Shown one piece after another: positions 23,202 through 30,361 of a stretch of DNA of 31,285 nucleotides (the stretch's first letter is position 1; each line of letters starts with the position of its first letter). The notes under the pieces are model-generated. The model had not been told where the DNA came from and searched no databases. It worked only from the letters and a program-made list of their open reading frames with translations. The translations under genes and the position numbers were made by a program. The DNA is from a virus. The stretch covers positions 1-31,285 of the IMG/VR virus record IMGVR_UViG_3300048908_000034; one strand, given 5' to 3'.

Positions 23202-23340
23202 TTGCAGCCCTTTCGACGTAGTCAGTTGTATACGGTCTGGAGCGATCAGCCTTATGCTGCATGTGGCTGAACGGAATGCCTTCCGACTGTAGCATGAACG
23301 CGAATACCTGCCACAGCGTTGATTCAGCAGGGTGTTTCAT
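23017..23340 (-). CDS. Possible 107-aa protein overlapping the zinc-ribbon gene
   Basis: A frame from the ATG at 23340 (GGGAG just upstream, but only 3 bases away) encodes 107 residues. The first 46 (MKHPAESTLWQVFAFML...) read like a natural protein and fill a gap that is otherwise empty. From 23201 on it overlaps the zinc-ribbon gene in another frame. Its TGA overlaps the GTG start of the 42-aa membrane protein as GTGA, a coupling arrangement seen repeatedly in this genome. Alternatives are a decayed gene or a frameshifted fusion with the zinc-ribbon protein. I do not recognise a family. Confidence 0.35.
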   Translation of the reverse strand: MKHPAESTLWQVFAFMLQSEGIPFSHMQHKADRSRPYTTDYVERAANEQPVPQLFEQHVQRGLRPREGEVLPVLFRHGVDAQSLREIRGNPSGSGDGADQFTTGEES

Positions 23341-23366
23341 ACGCTCCCAGCAAACGGGGTTGGACG

Positions 23367-23407
23367 CTAGGGCTTTGGATAGCCCTAGGACGCACGGCAA
23401 AGCCCCA
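23367..23407 (-). promoter_or_regulatory. Two mutually exclusive hairpins (attenuator-like leader)
   Basis: On the minus-strand RNA, arm UGGGGCUUUG (23407-23398) can pair with CAAAGCCCUA (23377-23368): 10 pairs, one G-U. The same downstream bases can instead form a perfect 8-bp hairpin CUAGGGCU/AGCCCUAG with a 6-base loop (23388-23381 with 23374-23367). The two structures share bases 23368-23374 and cannot coexist. The element begins 9 bases after the DUF3310-like stop and ends 27 bases before a candidate ATG at 23340. No T-run follows. Regulatory function is inference. Confidence 0.45.
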
Positions 23408-23415
23408 AGGAGCGC

Positions 23416-23727
23416 TTAGCGCGTTTGCTGGAAGGGCTCCAGCGTACCCCCGCAAAAAAGCTGGATGCCGTGCTTCTCCTTCTGGAAGCGAGCATCGTCC
23501 TGTTCGCGCATCTCGAGCCAGCGATTCAAGCTGTCGATGGCTTCCCGAACGTCCTGCTTGATGTCCTTGCCGGCACCCCTGCCTCCTGCCACCAGAAGCT
23601 TCTTGATCGCGTGCTGGAGGCTCGGGCTGTCTACGTCGAAGAGCTCGAGCACACGATAGACATCGATCGTCTTCAAGCCTTCGACGCTCTTGAAGTAATG
23701 GTTGTGAGAAGGGTTTGTCTGCATCAT
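23416..23727 (-). CDS. DUF3310-like protein, 103 aa
   Basis: The 103-residue product carries the pattern of the DUF3310 family seen in many phages: an opening NPSHNHY, then a short helix, then LQHAIKKLLVAGGRG, which corresponds to the family's NAIKYLLRAGKKG-like core, and a closing D-x-x-x-A-x-x-L-x-x-W-L helix. The family is sometimes described as nucleotide-kinase-like, but its biochemical role is not settled. It is coupled by a 4-base overlap to the 64-aa gene upstream. A 200-base segment with alternative hairpins follows the TAA. Confidence 0.65.
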   Translation of the reverse strand: MMQTNPSHNHYFKSVEGLKTIDVYRVLELFDVDSPSLQHAIKKLLVAGGRGAGKDIKQDVREAIDSLNRWLEMREQDDARFQKEKHGIQLFCGGTLEPFQQTR

Positions 23728-23918
23728 GTCTCCTCAGTGCCACATGCGCAAGCATTGTCACGCATGATGGTAAGCTCAAGGTCTTGCTTCGCTTTTTCAA
23801 GCGTCGCCCTGTGCATCGCAAGAATCAAATCGGAGCCTTGGAAGTTAGCGAGCGCAGCCTCGAATTGATCGATCTGCGCTCGGAAGACTTCAATCGCTCG
23901 GACACGACTGCAATGCAT
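23724..23918 (-). CDS. Small helical hypothetical protein, 64 aa
   Basis: I do not recognise this 64-residue protein. It is mostly amphipathic helix (IDQFEAALANF, HRATLEKAKQDLEL) with a C-terminal CAC motif. No membrane segment is visible. Its TGA overlaps the ATG of the following DUF3310-like gene as ATGA, which supports it being translated. A weak GGAG lies 14 bases before the ATG, behind the hairpin at 23922-23954. Confidence 0.6.
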   Translation of the reverse strand: MHCSRVRAIEVFRAQIDQFEAALANFQGSDLILAMHRATLEKAKQDLELTIMRDNACACGTEET

Positions 23919-23921
23919 GCT

Positions 23922-23954
23922 GGACAGTGTACTCCAGCTTAACAGTACCTGTCC
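23922..23954 (-). repeat. Hairpin just upstream of the 64-aa gene
   Basis: On the minus strand GGACAG-GTACT and AGTAC-(A)-CTGTCC form an 11-bp stem with a single bulged A and a 10-base loop. It sits between the 523-aa adhesin and the next start codon, ending 4 bases before the ATG at 23918. There is no T-run, so it is not a standard intrinsic terminator. An operator or mRNA-stability element is possible. Confidence 0.45.
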
Positions 23955-23970
23955 CCGCTGAACCCTATGA

Positions 23971-25542
23971 TTAAGCCCACCAGAATCCGATGGGTTGATT
24001 GCTGGCTGCCAGATTGTATACGGTCACCGTCCCGGTGGATCCGTAACCTTGGCCAGCCACACCGACCTTGTATGTGAACTGCGATACCGTCGGCGGCATC
24101 GTATAGCTTCCGTCGGTGTTCACAGTAACAGAGCCCGAGCCTACGACGTTGCCCCATGCGACTTGATTGCCGCTGGCCACATCGCCTCCGCCCGTTGCCT
24201 GCACGCGGAACGCGGCAGTCGGGTTCGGCGTCCCAATCGTCACCGTCTGCCATCCAGCAGGAGGGTTGAACGTGATCGAGAACGCATTGGACGCGCCACC
24301 GGTGGAATCAGTGGCGACAACGGTTTGCGCACCGTACAGGTTGGTACCGAGCGAGCTCGCAGCAGCGCTGACCGCGGTGTTGGCCCAGGTGAGCCCCGAT
24401 TGAGTTGCCGTGCCCCCGTTCCCGTCGCTGAGAACCACCGTTCCCGCACTCGCTCCGAAGTTCGTGCCGGTCAGGGCGATCGAACCGCCATCCACCACGG
24501 GGCTTGGCGTGACATTCGTGATACTCGGCGGCAACGCATGCGTGGTGAACGAACCCGTGACGGCATTGGAGTCGCCAGCAGTCGTGTTCTGCACCACCGC
24601 GTAATTGTAGGTGGTGCTGGCAGTCAGGCCCGAGCCGGGGATCGTCTTGGCGCCCGTAGAGGTCACCGCGACGTTGCCGCTGCTCACGGCTGTCGCGCCG
24701 CTCGCATTCTTGCCTGTCTTGATCTGCGCCTTGGTGATACCGGTCAGCGAGGCTGTGTCGACCACCATGTACATGGTACCCGAGCCGGTGTCGGTCGTTG
24801 CACCGACGTTGGCCGTGGTCGAAGTAGCGATCGTACCCGAGGGGGTGGGCGTGCTCAGGACAGCCGCAGGCGCTCCGGTCGTGCCGAACGTGACAACGAT
24901 GGATGTCGCCTCGGTTGTACCCGACCAACTCCAAGTGGCCGATTGCGCACCAGTAGACGTGACTTCCTTGTAGGCGAACTCGACACCACTGCCGGTGTTG
25001 GTGTCCTGGACAACCGCGAGTGACGTGTAGCCCGAGGGCGGGTTGGTCAAACCGATGTTCGAATTGCTGGTCGCGAACGCGCAAGCGTGACCAACGATCA
25101 CCAGCTCATTGGCCTGTGACGTAGTCGCAGACGTCACCGTAAGCGTGGTGGCGCCTGCACTGGTATTGACGGCAATCTTGTCAACCGGCGCAGACGTTGC
25201 ATATCCGCCGTATTCGGCCAGGATCGTCCGCGCGTAGGTAGATGCCGGATAGTTCAGCTTCAGTGAGGCTGTTCCAGACGGCGCGTTTTGCAGGTAGTAG
25301 ACGCTGACGCCCGTGGTCCAGCCCGGGTGGCCTGAACTGTCCACCCCGCCTGCGTGCCCAGCCTCCTGCCATCCGGCAGTGACCGAAGTCGAATCGAGGC
25401 TCGGGACACTCGTCAAGCCTGCGTTGATCGCCCACGAAGATACAGCAATGACGAGATTGCCAGACGTGACGCTGGTCAGCGTCGTCGTCTGCGTGGTGAC
25501 CGTCGTCGACGAGTTGAGCGTGTTTTTCTGAACGAAGCTCAC
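23971..25542 (-). CDS. Adhesin with lectin-like, FN3/Ig-like and IPT/TIG domains
   Basis: This 523-residue all-beta, Ser/Thr/Gly-rich protein has four regions. Residues 25-220 form a jelly-roll-like domain (SGNLVIAVSSW, ELVIVGHA, VEFAYKEV) also found at the C-terminus of the 1251-residue spike. Residues 225-335 form an FN3-like domain. Residues 339-430 form an IPT/TIG domain (PSITNVTPSPVVDGGSIALT). The C-terminal region from 430 is cadherin-like. It probably binds host surface sugars as part of a fibre or baseplate appendage. The start is GTG, overlapping the preceding stop as GTGA, with GGAG 8 bases upstream, so it is translationally coupled to the beta-helix gene. Confidence 0.75.
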   Translation of the reverse strand: MSFVQKNTLNSSTTVTTQTTTLTSVTSGNLVIAVSSWAINAGLTSVPSLDSTSVTAGWQEAGHAGGVDSSGHPGWTTGVSVYYLQNAPSGTASLKLNYPASTYARTILAEYGGYATSAPVDKIAVNTSAGATTLTVTSATTSQANELVIVGHACAFATSNSNIGLTNPPSGYTSLAVVQDTNTGSGVEFAYKEVTSTGAQSATWSWSGTTEATSIVVTFGTTGAPAAVLSTPTPSGTIATSTTANVGATTDTGSGTMYMVVDTASLTGITKAQIKTGKNASGATAVSSGNVAVTSTGAKTIPGSGLTASTTYNYAVVQNTTAGDSNAVTGSFTTHALPPSITNVTPSPVVDGGSIALTGTNFGASAGTVVLSDGNGGTATQSGLTWANTAVSAAASSLGTNLYGAQTVVATDSTGGASNAFSITFNPPAGWQTVTIGTPNPTAAFRVQATGGGDVASGNQVAWGNVVGSGSVTVNTDGSYTMPPTVSQFTYKVGVAGQGYGSTGTVTVYNLAASNQPIGFWWA

Positions 25543-27443
25543 GTACCCACTCCTTCATACGCGCCGATCCACTTGTGGGCACCTGCGCCGCCTCGAATGA
25601 TCCCCAGGAAGTCCGTAACGGCTGCCTGCACCTCGGACTGAACCATATCCGCTCCAGCAGTACGCGTCAGGTTCGGCGGAGAAGAGGTGAGATCCGTGAA
25701 GTTCGGATTGACCGACTTACCGAAAGCCGAGTCCTTCGACGGAACACCCGTGAGCCCACCCGAAGTCTTGAAATCCCACCAGATGTTCTCTTTCATCTTG
25801 ATGGCAGAATCTCCAGCCCCGCCGTTGGCGTACCAGCTGTTCGAGGTCGAGCGCGATCCGTTGGCCGCGAAAATGTTGTGGTCGATATTGACCACACCCA
25901 GGTCGGCGAACGCCTCGGTGAAGACAGCCGCGTCAGCGATCGACCCGCGCGTGTTCCAACCGTAGCAGGTATTGCAGTAGATGTTGATCGTGAGGGTGAC
26001 GTTGGACGTTTGCAGCCGGATGGGGTTGAGTCCGATGTTCACCATCACGTTGTTGAAGACGTCGCACGACTGCGACGAATCGCCGACGTTGACGCCGTAC
26101 TTGAACGTGTTCTCGATGTAGTTGTGGTGAACGCTGTTGCCGGTGAAATACTGCGTATCGCCCGCGCCCGTGCCCTGCCAATTGAACTGGATGCCGGTGC
26201 CTGCGTAGATGTCGTGGCACCAGTTGTAGCAGATTTCGGTGTTCTTGGTGGCGCCGATGAATGCATCACCAGCATTGCCCGCTCCGCCCATGTAGATGCC
26301 GTGGGCTTCCTGCGTCAGACCGTTGATGCCGAAGCATTCGTTGCCCGCGAGGAAACCGTTCTGCCCTTGACCAGTGATCGATGCGGAGCGGTTGCCGCCC
26401 GCGATCGTGCTGGGCCAAGGGCCGAGCTTGTTGCCGACCGCGCGCCAGTAGTCCCCACCGTTCTGAAGATAGACCATACCGCCGTCGCTCGCCGCGCCAG
26501 CAGTCAACTCCATCGAGAAGTTGGAGATCTGAATGTACTTGCCCCAGCCTGCGGCCGCGAAGCTCGATTCAGAGCCGTGAATCCCGCCGCCTTGGCTGAA
26601 CTTGCCGTGAGGATCTTCACCGGGGTAGCCGTAGAAGGTGATCCAGCCGGTATTCGGAGAACTCGTCGGCGTGGTTCCGCCCCCGACCGCAGGGGACCAG
26701 CTGCCCGCTTGAGCCCGCGCGAGGCGAAAGTATCGGCTGTTGTATCCGTTCTGGCTGGTGTGATCCGTTCCATCGGTGTTGCGCAAGACGACCGTATCAC
26801 CCGGGCCAAAATTGCTCTTGCTGCACAGACCAGTGAACGTCGAGCCCGTCCAGACCTGCGGGTACTTGAACGGCTTGGTCGGATCGTTCGCTGCACCAGT
26901 CGACTCGTTGCCGATGCTGGGATCGACATACCAGAAATTTCCGACCTGCACGATGAACACGCCGGTCATGATGTTCGAATCAACACCATTGACGACGAGC
27001 TTCGCATCGAGCGATCGACCGGTGACCATGTTCCCGCCGAGGTTCCCCGGCTGGACACAGACCTCCACGAGCTGATTGCGCACGAAGGTCGGCGAAGTCT
27101 TCAGGTGCCAGTAGGCGGCGACTTCATGCCAGCCGGTGTCCGTACCCGTCGATCCGCCGAGCGGATCGCGGATCATGACCTTGCAGCCGTTGGTCTGGCC
27201 GAGGTTGGAAGCCCGTCCAGGCGAATAGCAGAAAAAGCGAATCCAGTCGCCGCGATTGTTGATACCGCCGACGAGCTTGATACCCTTCAGGTCGGTGAAG
27301 ACGATTGTCGGAGTAAGCTGAACTCCCGACGGCTTGTCGCCATCGGGATAGATGCTGTTCAGCAGACCATCGAAATTCGCAACCGGCGGAGCGTTGTGCG
27401 CCGAGTTCGAAAAGATGATCGAGACGGCATTCTTGACTGCCAT
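25539..27443 (-). CDS. Right-handed beta-helix tail spike, paralogue of the 1251-aa spike
   Basis: The product has 634 residues. Residues 1-165 form an IPT-like beta domain; from 168 (NFWYVDPSIGNESTG) to about 560 the sequence shows the periodic N-x-I/V-x-x-N pattern of pectate-lyase-type parallel beta helices, for example ISNFSMELT, CYNWCHDIY, VHHNYIENT and VFNNVMVNI. Landmarks NTGWITFYGYPGEDP (264-278), GNKLGPW and HGIYMGG recur in the 1251-residue protein at 617-4372, so the two are homologous. Beta-helix spikes commonly cleave or bind capsule and O-antigen sugars. The ATG at 27443 has an AAGGA ribosome site 7 bases upstream, and the gene begins 9 bases after the fibre stop. Confidence 0.85.
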   Translation of the reverse strand: MAVKNAVSIIFSNSAHNAPPVANFDGLLNSIYPDGDKPSGVQLTPTIVFTDLKGIKLVGGINNRGDWIRFFCYSPGRASNLGQTNGCKVMIRDPLGGSTGTDTGWHEVAAYWHLKTSPTFVRNQLVEVCVQPGNLGGNMVTGRSLDAKLVVNGVDSNIMTGVFIVQVGNFWYVDPSIGNESTGAANDPTKPFKYPQVWTGSTFTGLCSKSNFGPGDTVVLRNTDGTDHTSQNGYNSRYFRLARAQAGSWSPAVGGGTTPTSSPNTGWITFYGYPGEDPHGKFSQGGGIHGSESSFAAAGWGKYIQISNFSMELTAGAASDGGMVYLQNGGDYWRAVGNKLGPWPSTIAGGNRSASITGQGQNGFLAGNECFGINGLTQEAHGIYMGGAGNAGDAFIGATKNTEICYNWCHDIYAGTGIQFNWQGTGAGDTQYFTGNSVHHNYIENTFKYGVNVGDSSQSCDVFNNVMVNIGLNPIRLQTSNVTLTINIYCNTCYGWNTRGSIADAAVFTEAFADLGVVNIDHNIFAANGSRSTSNSWYANGGAGDSAIKMKENIWWDFKTSGGLTGVPSKDSAFGKSVNPNFTDLTSSPPNLTRTAGADMVQSEVQAAVTDFLGIIRGGAGAHKWIGAYEGVGT

Positions 27444-27452
27444 GAACGTTCC

Positions 27453-29048
27453 TTACGACAGCGTGCGAGTGCCCGACAGCGTGAGCTGGAGGCCAGTGCA
27501 GCTCGAGGAGCTCGCGGCATCGACCTCGAGATAGTCGCCGGCCGCGAATGCCACCGCTGCGAACGTCACATGGTTTTCAGTCGTGTTGGCCGTGTTCGCA
27601 CTGCCGACGTTGGTGCCGTTCTTCTTGACCTGCAAGGAGGTCGACCCTCCCGTGGTCTTGTAGTACCCGTCGGAAAGCGTGAACGCGTACAGGCATCGGC
27701 CGACGTAGACGACACCGTCCGTCACCGCTGCCACGTATCCGCCCATGCCACCCGTCTGCGAGGTTCCCGCCTTCGCGGTATCGCTCGGGTGAACGTGATC
27801 TTGGCGGGCGACCTTCGGCGAGGTTCCGACGGCGCCCGTTCCGTTCATCAACGGGGTCGCCGAAGCCAGCTGGCCGGCCACCCAGGCCGTCGTCGCGATT
27901 CGCGTCGTGTTGTCGTTCGCCGCAGGCGTCGTCGAGCTCGGCGTGCCGGTCAACGTCGCGGAGTCGAGCGGAGCCGCCCCAGACACGTCGCCGACGACCA
28001 GACTGACCACACCTTGCTTGCCCGCGACGCTCACGACGTCCGCGGCGGGCGCCGCAACCTTCTGCCAGACCGTGCCGTTGAAGATGATGTGATCGCCGAC
28101 AGCCCAGGAGGCCGTTCCGTCGATCGAAGTCGTGCCCGCCACCGAGACTGTGTAGTACCAGCCATTCGTACCGACACCGCTCGCCAGCGTAGGGCTGTTC
28201 GTCGACGCGTTCCAGGTGCCCTTGTAGAGCAGCGTCCCGGTCACTGTCGAGGGAATCTGGCTGATGGGAATCTTGCCGGTATTGTCCAGGCTCGCGACGC
28301 CGTTCGGCTGCGCCACCGTTGATGTGGCGACCTTCGCGTCGAGATACCCCGCCAGCGTCGTGTTCGCCCTCGGATCGTCGGCCAGACCCGCGAACGACGT
28401 GCCGCCAATCGACAGGCCGAAATTGTTGCTGACCTGCGTGGCCGCCAGGAAGGCGTTCATCGGATTGGTCAGGATGTTCACAACGATGTCGGAGGTCGAC
28501 CCGTTGATCGTCTGCCCGCTGGTTGGATGCAGCGTCGCAGAGCCGGTCTGCGCCGGGCGAATCAGCGCGCCGACCTTCCAACCGAGCCCCGACGGAACCG
28601 TGACGGTGATCGCCAGTCCTGCAGGAAGGTCGAACACCTTGCCATCGTCACCCGATGCGAACGTGTAGTCGCTGGCGAGCACCACGGGCACGACAGGCGG
28701 ATCACCGCCCGAATTGCTGTTCCCGTCCCCGAGGCCCGGCAAATCGAAGTCGCCGACCTGGATGTTGTCGTTCGGGGTGTACGACGTGATCGTCAGGACC
28801 GCGGGGTAATCGCACGTGACCAGCACTTGCGAGGTCGGCTCCAGGATATCGGTGATCTCCCGGTTGCTGATCTTGACCCAGCCTTGCCCGTCCATGTTGT
28901 ACTGGAACGTGGCGCGCACATCGGTCTGAACCTGCAACCGCAGGCCCGCGATGTCGGTAACGTTGAGGGAATATCCGAGGTGAGCGGTCAGCGACAGATT
29001 GCTGACCGTCTCATCCATCAGAGCATAGACGGGGAGGGTTTGAGTCAT
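27453..29048 (-). CDS. Modular tail fibre protein
   Basis: The 531-residue product has the modules of many phage tail fibres. Residues 1-90 look like a beta-sandwich base, followed by a flexible Gly/Asn/Asp/Pro stretch at 100-120. The typical fibre phrases come next: VASLDNTGKIPISQIPS near 251-267, LLYKGTWNAS near 273-282, VAGKQGVVSLVVGDVSG near 341-357, TPAANDNTTRIATTAWV near 374-390 and ARQDHVHPSDT near 414-424. The C-terminal 100 residues form a probable beta-rich receptor-binding head. It would be trimeric in the virion and bind the host surface. The gene follows the glycosidase-like gene by 55 bases and has its own promoter-like element. Confidence 0.85.
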   Translation of the reverse strand: MTQTLPVYALMDETVSNLSLTAHLGYSLNVTDIAGLRLQVQTDVRATFQYNMDGQGWVKISNREITDILEPTSQVLVTCDYPAVLTITSYTPNDNIQVGDFDLPGLGDGNSNSGGDPPVVPVVLASDYTFASGDDGKVFDLPAGLAITVTVPSGLGWKVGALIRPAQTGSATLHPTSGQTINGSTSDIVVNILTNPMNAFLAATQVSNNFGLSIGGTSFAGLADDPRANTTLAGYLDAKVATSTVAQPNGVASLDNTGKIPISQIPSTVTGTLLYKGTWNASTNSPTLASGVGTNGWYYTVSVAGTTSIDGTASWAVGDHIIFNGTVWQKVAAPAADVVSVAGKQGVVSLVVGDVSGAAPLDSATLTGTPSSTTPAANDNTTRIATTAWVAGQLASATPLMNGTGAVGTSPKVARQDHVHPSDTAKAGTSQTGGMGGYVAAVTDGVVYVGRCLYAFTLSDGYYKTTGGSTSLQVKKNGTNVGSANTANTTENHVTFAAVAFAAGDYLEVDAASSSSCTGLQLTLSGTRTLS

Positions 29049-29081
29049 GGCTGATCAGAGTAGGAAGGATCAACGCGACCA

Positions 29082-29106
29082 ATACTACCCTGATCAAACT
29101 TGATCA
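29082..29106 (-). promoter_or_regulatory. Candidate promoter/operator of the tail fibre gene
   Basis: The element TGATCAA-N12-TAGTAT matches the one at 30269-30293. Here TGATCA occurs twice as a perfect inverted repeat (TGATCAA and TTGATCA separated by 2 bases, 29091-29106), and a third TGATCA lies at 29052-29057. The site overlaps the stop codon of the preceding gene and lies about 34 bases upstream of the fibre ATG, which has no clear Shine-Dalgarno sequence. Each TGATCA contains a GATC Dam site. Confidence 0.5.
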
Positions 29107-30270
29107 AGTTGCTGAAATGCGAGCCGCTCCGAACTTGCTTTCGATGAGTGCGCGGCGAGTGTTCCCGCCCGTGGACAGAACGCGCCCGGCGCCGTCCCGC
29201 GCGGCGTTCAACGTGGGATCGTTCCAAGGGCCGTAGTTGTTCGGGCCCTTACTGATCTTCTCCCACATCGTCCAGCCGATCGACCCGCCGGTCGCGCTGT
29301 TGAGATCGTCCAGCCTCCGCCCCAGGAGCGAGCTGTCCGCGTCACTTGTCAGCTTGGTGCCCGCCTGTTGGCAGAACACCGGGTAACCCGCCGACGTCCG
29401 TGTGTCCGTGAAATCTTTGACCGCCAGGGCCCAGGTCGCATCCGACTGCGTCATGATGTTGTCGAGCGCATCCGCGGTCAGGATGATATTGGACGTTGGC
29501 CACACCGTGCCCTGGAGCATCGGATCGTCGATCTTGGCATGCTGGTAGGCGTTGCCGCCCAACATGAAGATCAGATCCGGGTCGTCGAGCAGCCAGGCGT
29601 TCATGCACGCCATGTAGATCGCATTGGTGGCGACCTGCGTCAGCCCCACGGATAGATGGTTCGGCTCCACGAGAGGCTCCACGATGTCAACGAGACCGTG
29701 GAGGGCGCGCAGTAGAAGCCGACCCCGATTGACATGCGCGGGGAATTTCTGGGCCTTCCCCAGCGTCGTGTAGAAGTTCTGACCTTGCTGCCAGACGGAT
29801 CCGTCGTACAGGGAACAGAAGCCCTGGGTGGCGGCATCCTGATTGCCGTTCTGCCCGCAGTTCGAGTCCATCGCAAGGATGGTCTTCAGTCCAGCGGATT
29901 TCGCCCGCTGGAAGGTCAGCTTGACTTCCGCCAGGTAGGTGGGGTCCATGTCCCCGAAGCTGCCGATGGATTCTGCATCCATCGTCGGCGCGGTGTACGT
30001 GTTCCCGCCGTGGCCGCCTCCCCAGGCCCGCACCATGAGCCGGACCGCATTGGCGCCCGCTGCCGCGTCGTCCGCGCTGTCGCTGGGCTTCCACAGCTCA
30101 CGCTGGCCGTAGACGTACCCGCGTCCGATCCAGGGGTTGCCGTTCTCGTCGACGATGTTCTTGCCGACGCGGCGCATCCGCCCCGCACGCCTGCCCGGCG
30201 TCGTGTAGGGCTTCGTGTAGGTGTTGATGTACGGAGCAGCGCGGCGGAGGATTTGAGACATGCTGCGCAT
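29104..30270 (-). CDS. Glycoside-hydrolase-like (GH5-type TIM barrel) virion protein
   Basis: The product has 388 residues from the ATG at 30270, or 385 from the ATG at 30261. From residue 35 on it reads like a GH5-type (beta/alpha)8 glycosidase: an opening strand with DENGNPWIGRG, GANAVRLMVRAWGGGHGG at 72-89, KTILAMDSN at 129-137, VEPLVEPN at 197-204, LIFMLGGNAYQ at 233-243, PVFCQQAG at 297-304 and GWTMWEKIS at 332-340. GH5 enzymes need a Glu in an NEP-like motif as acid/base and a second Glu as nucleophile. Here the EP-containing segment is present but the neighbourhood is unusual, so activity is uncertain. The first 30 residues are basic and Tyr/Thr-rich, possibly an anchor. It heads the adhesin block, so a capsule or polysaccharide depolymerase in the tail is likely. 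It could also be a non-catalytic binding domain. Confidence 0.7.
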   Translation of the reverse strand: MRSMSQILRRAAPYINTYTKPYTTPGRRAGRMRRVGKNIVDENGNPWIGRGYVYGQRELWKPSDSADDAAAGANAVRLMVRAWGGGHGGNTYTAPTMDAESIGSFGDMDPTYLAEVKLTFQRAKSAGLKTILAMDSNCGQNGNQDAATQGFCSLYDGSVWQQGQNFYTTLGKAQKFPAHVNRGRLLLRALHGLVDIVEPLVEPNHLSVGLTQVATNAIYMACMNAWLLDDPDLIFMLGGNAYQHAKIDDPMLQGTVWPTSNIILTADALDNIMTQSDATWALAVKDFTDTRTSAGYPVFCQQAGTKLTSDADSSLLGRRLDDLNSATGGSIGWTMWEKISKGPNNYGPWNDPTLNAARDGAGRVLSTGGNTRRALIESKFGAARISAT

Positions 30271-30282
30271 ACTAGCGCAGCA
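30261..30282 (-). repeat. 8-bp perfect hairpin over the -10 box and start codon
   Basis: TGCTGCGC and GCGCAGCA form a perfect 8-bp inverted repeat with a 6-base loop. The loop is exactly the TAGTAT box and one arm abuts the ATG at 30261. It could be an operator overlapping the promoter or, if transcribed, a structure hiding the start codon. Which of these applies is inference. Confidence 0.5.
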
Positions 30283-30293
30283 CTGTTTGATCA
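30269..30293 (-). promoter_or_regulatory. Candidate promoter/operator of the glycosidase-like gene (TGATCAA-N12-TAGTAT)
   Basis: On the minus strand TGATCAA (30293-30287) is followed after exactly 12 bases by the -10-like TAGTAT (30274-30269). The same element with the same spacing precedes the tail fibre gene at 29082-29106, and both are preceded by CAACT. It lies directly after the helicase-operon terminator, where a new promoter is expected. If TAGTAT is a -10 box, the transcript would begin at about the ATG at 30261, giving a leaderless or nearly leaderless mRNA. The -35 match to sigma-70 is poor, so a phage-specific factor is possible. Confidence 0.5.
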
Positions 30294-30298
30294 GTTGT

Positions 30299-30352
30299 AA
30301 AAAAGACCCCGCGCAGACCTATGGCAACTACGAAGGAGGAGGCTGCGCGGGG
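30299..30352 (-). terminator. Intrinsic terminator of the helicase operon
   Basis: Read on the minus strand, a perfect 10-bp stem (CCCCGCGCAG pairing with CTGCGCGGGG, at 30343-30352 and 30307-30316) encloses a 26-base loop and is followed by TCTTTTTT. This is a textbook factor-independent terminator. It separates the helicase/69-aa operon from the adhesin genes. The other strand lacks a T-run after the stem, so it is unidirectional. Confidence 0.9.
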
Positions 30353-30361
30353 TGGAGGAAA

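Noticed and set aside
25575-28322. A 915-codon plus-strand frame opposite the beta-helix and fibre genes
   Set aside because: It is Arg-rich antisense sequence spanning two real genes, with no motif.
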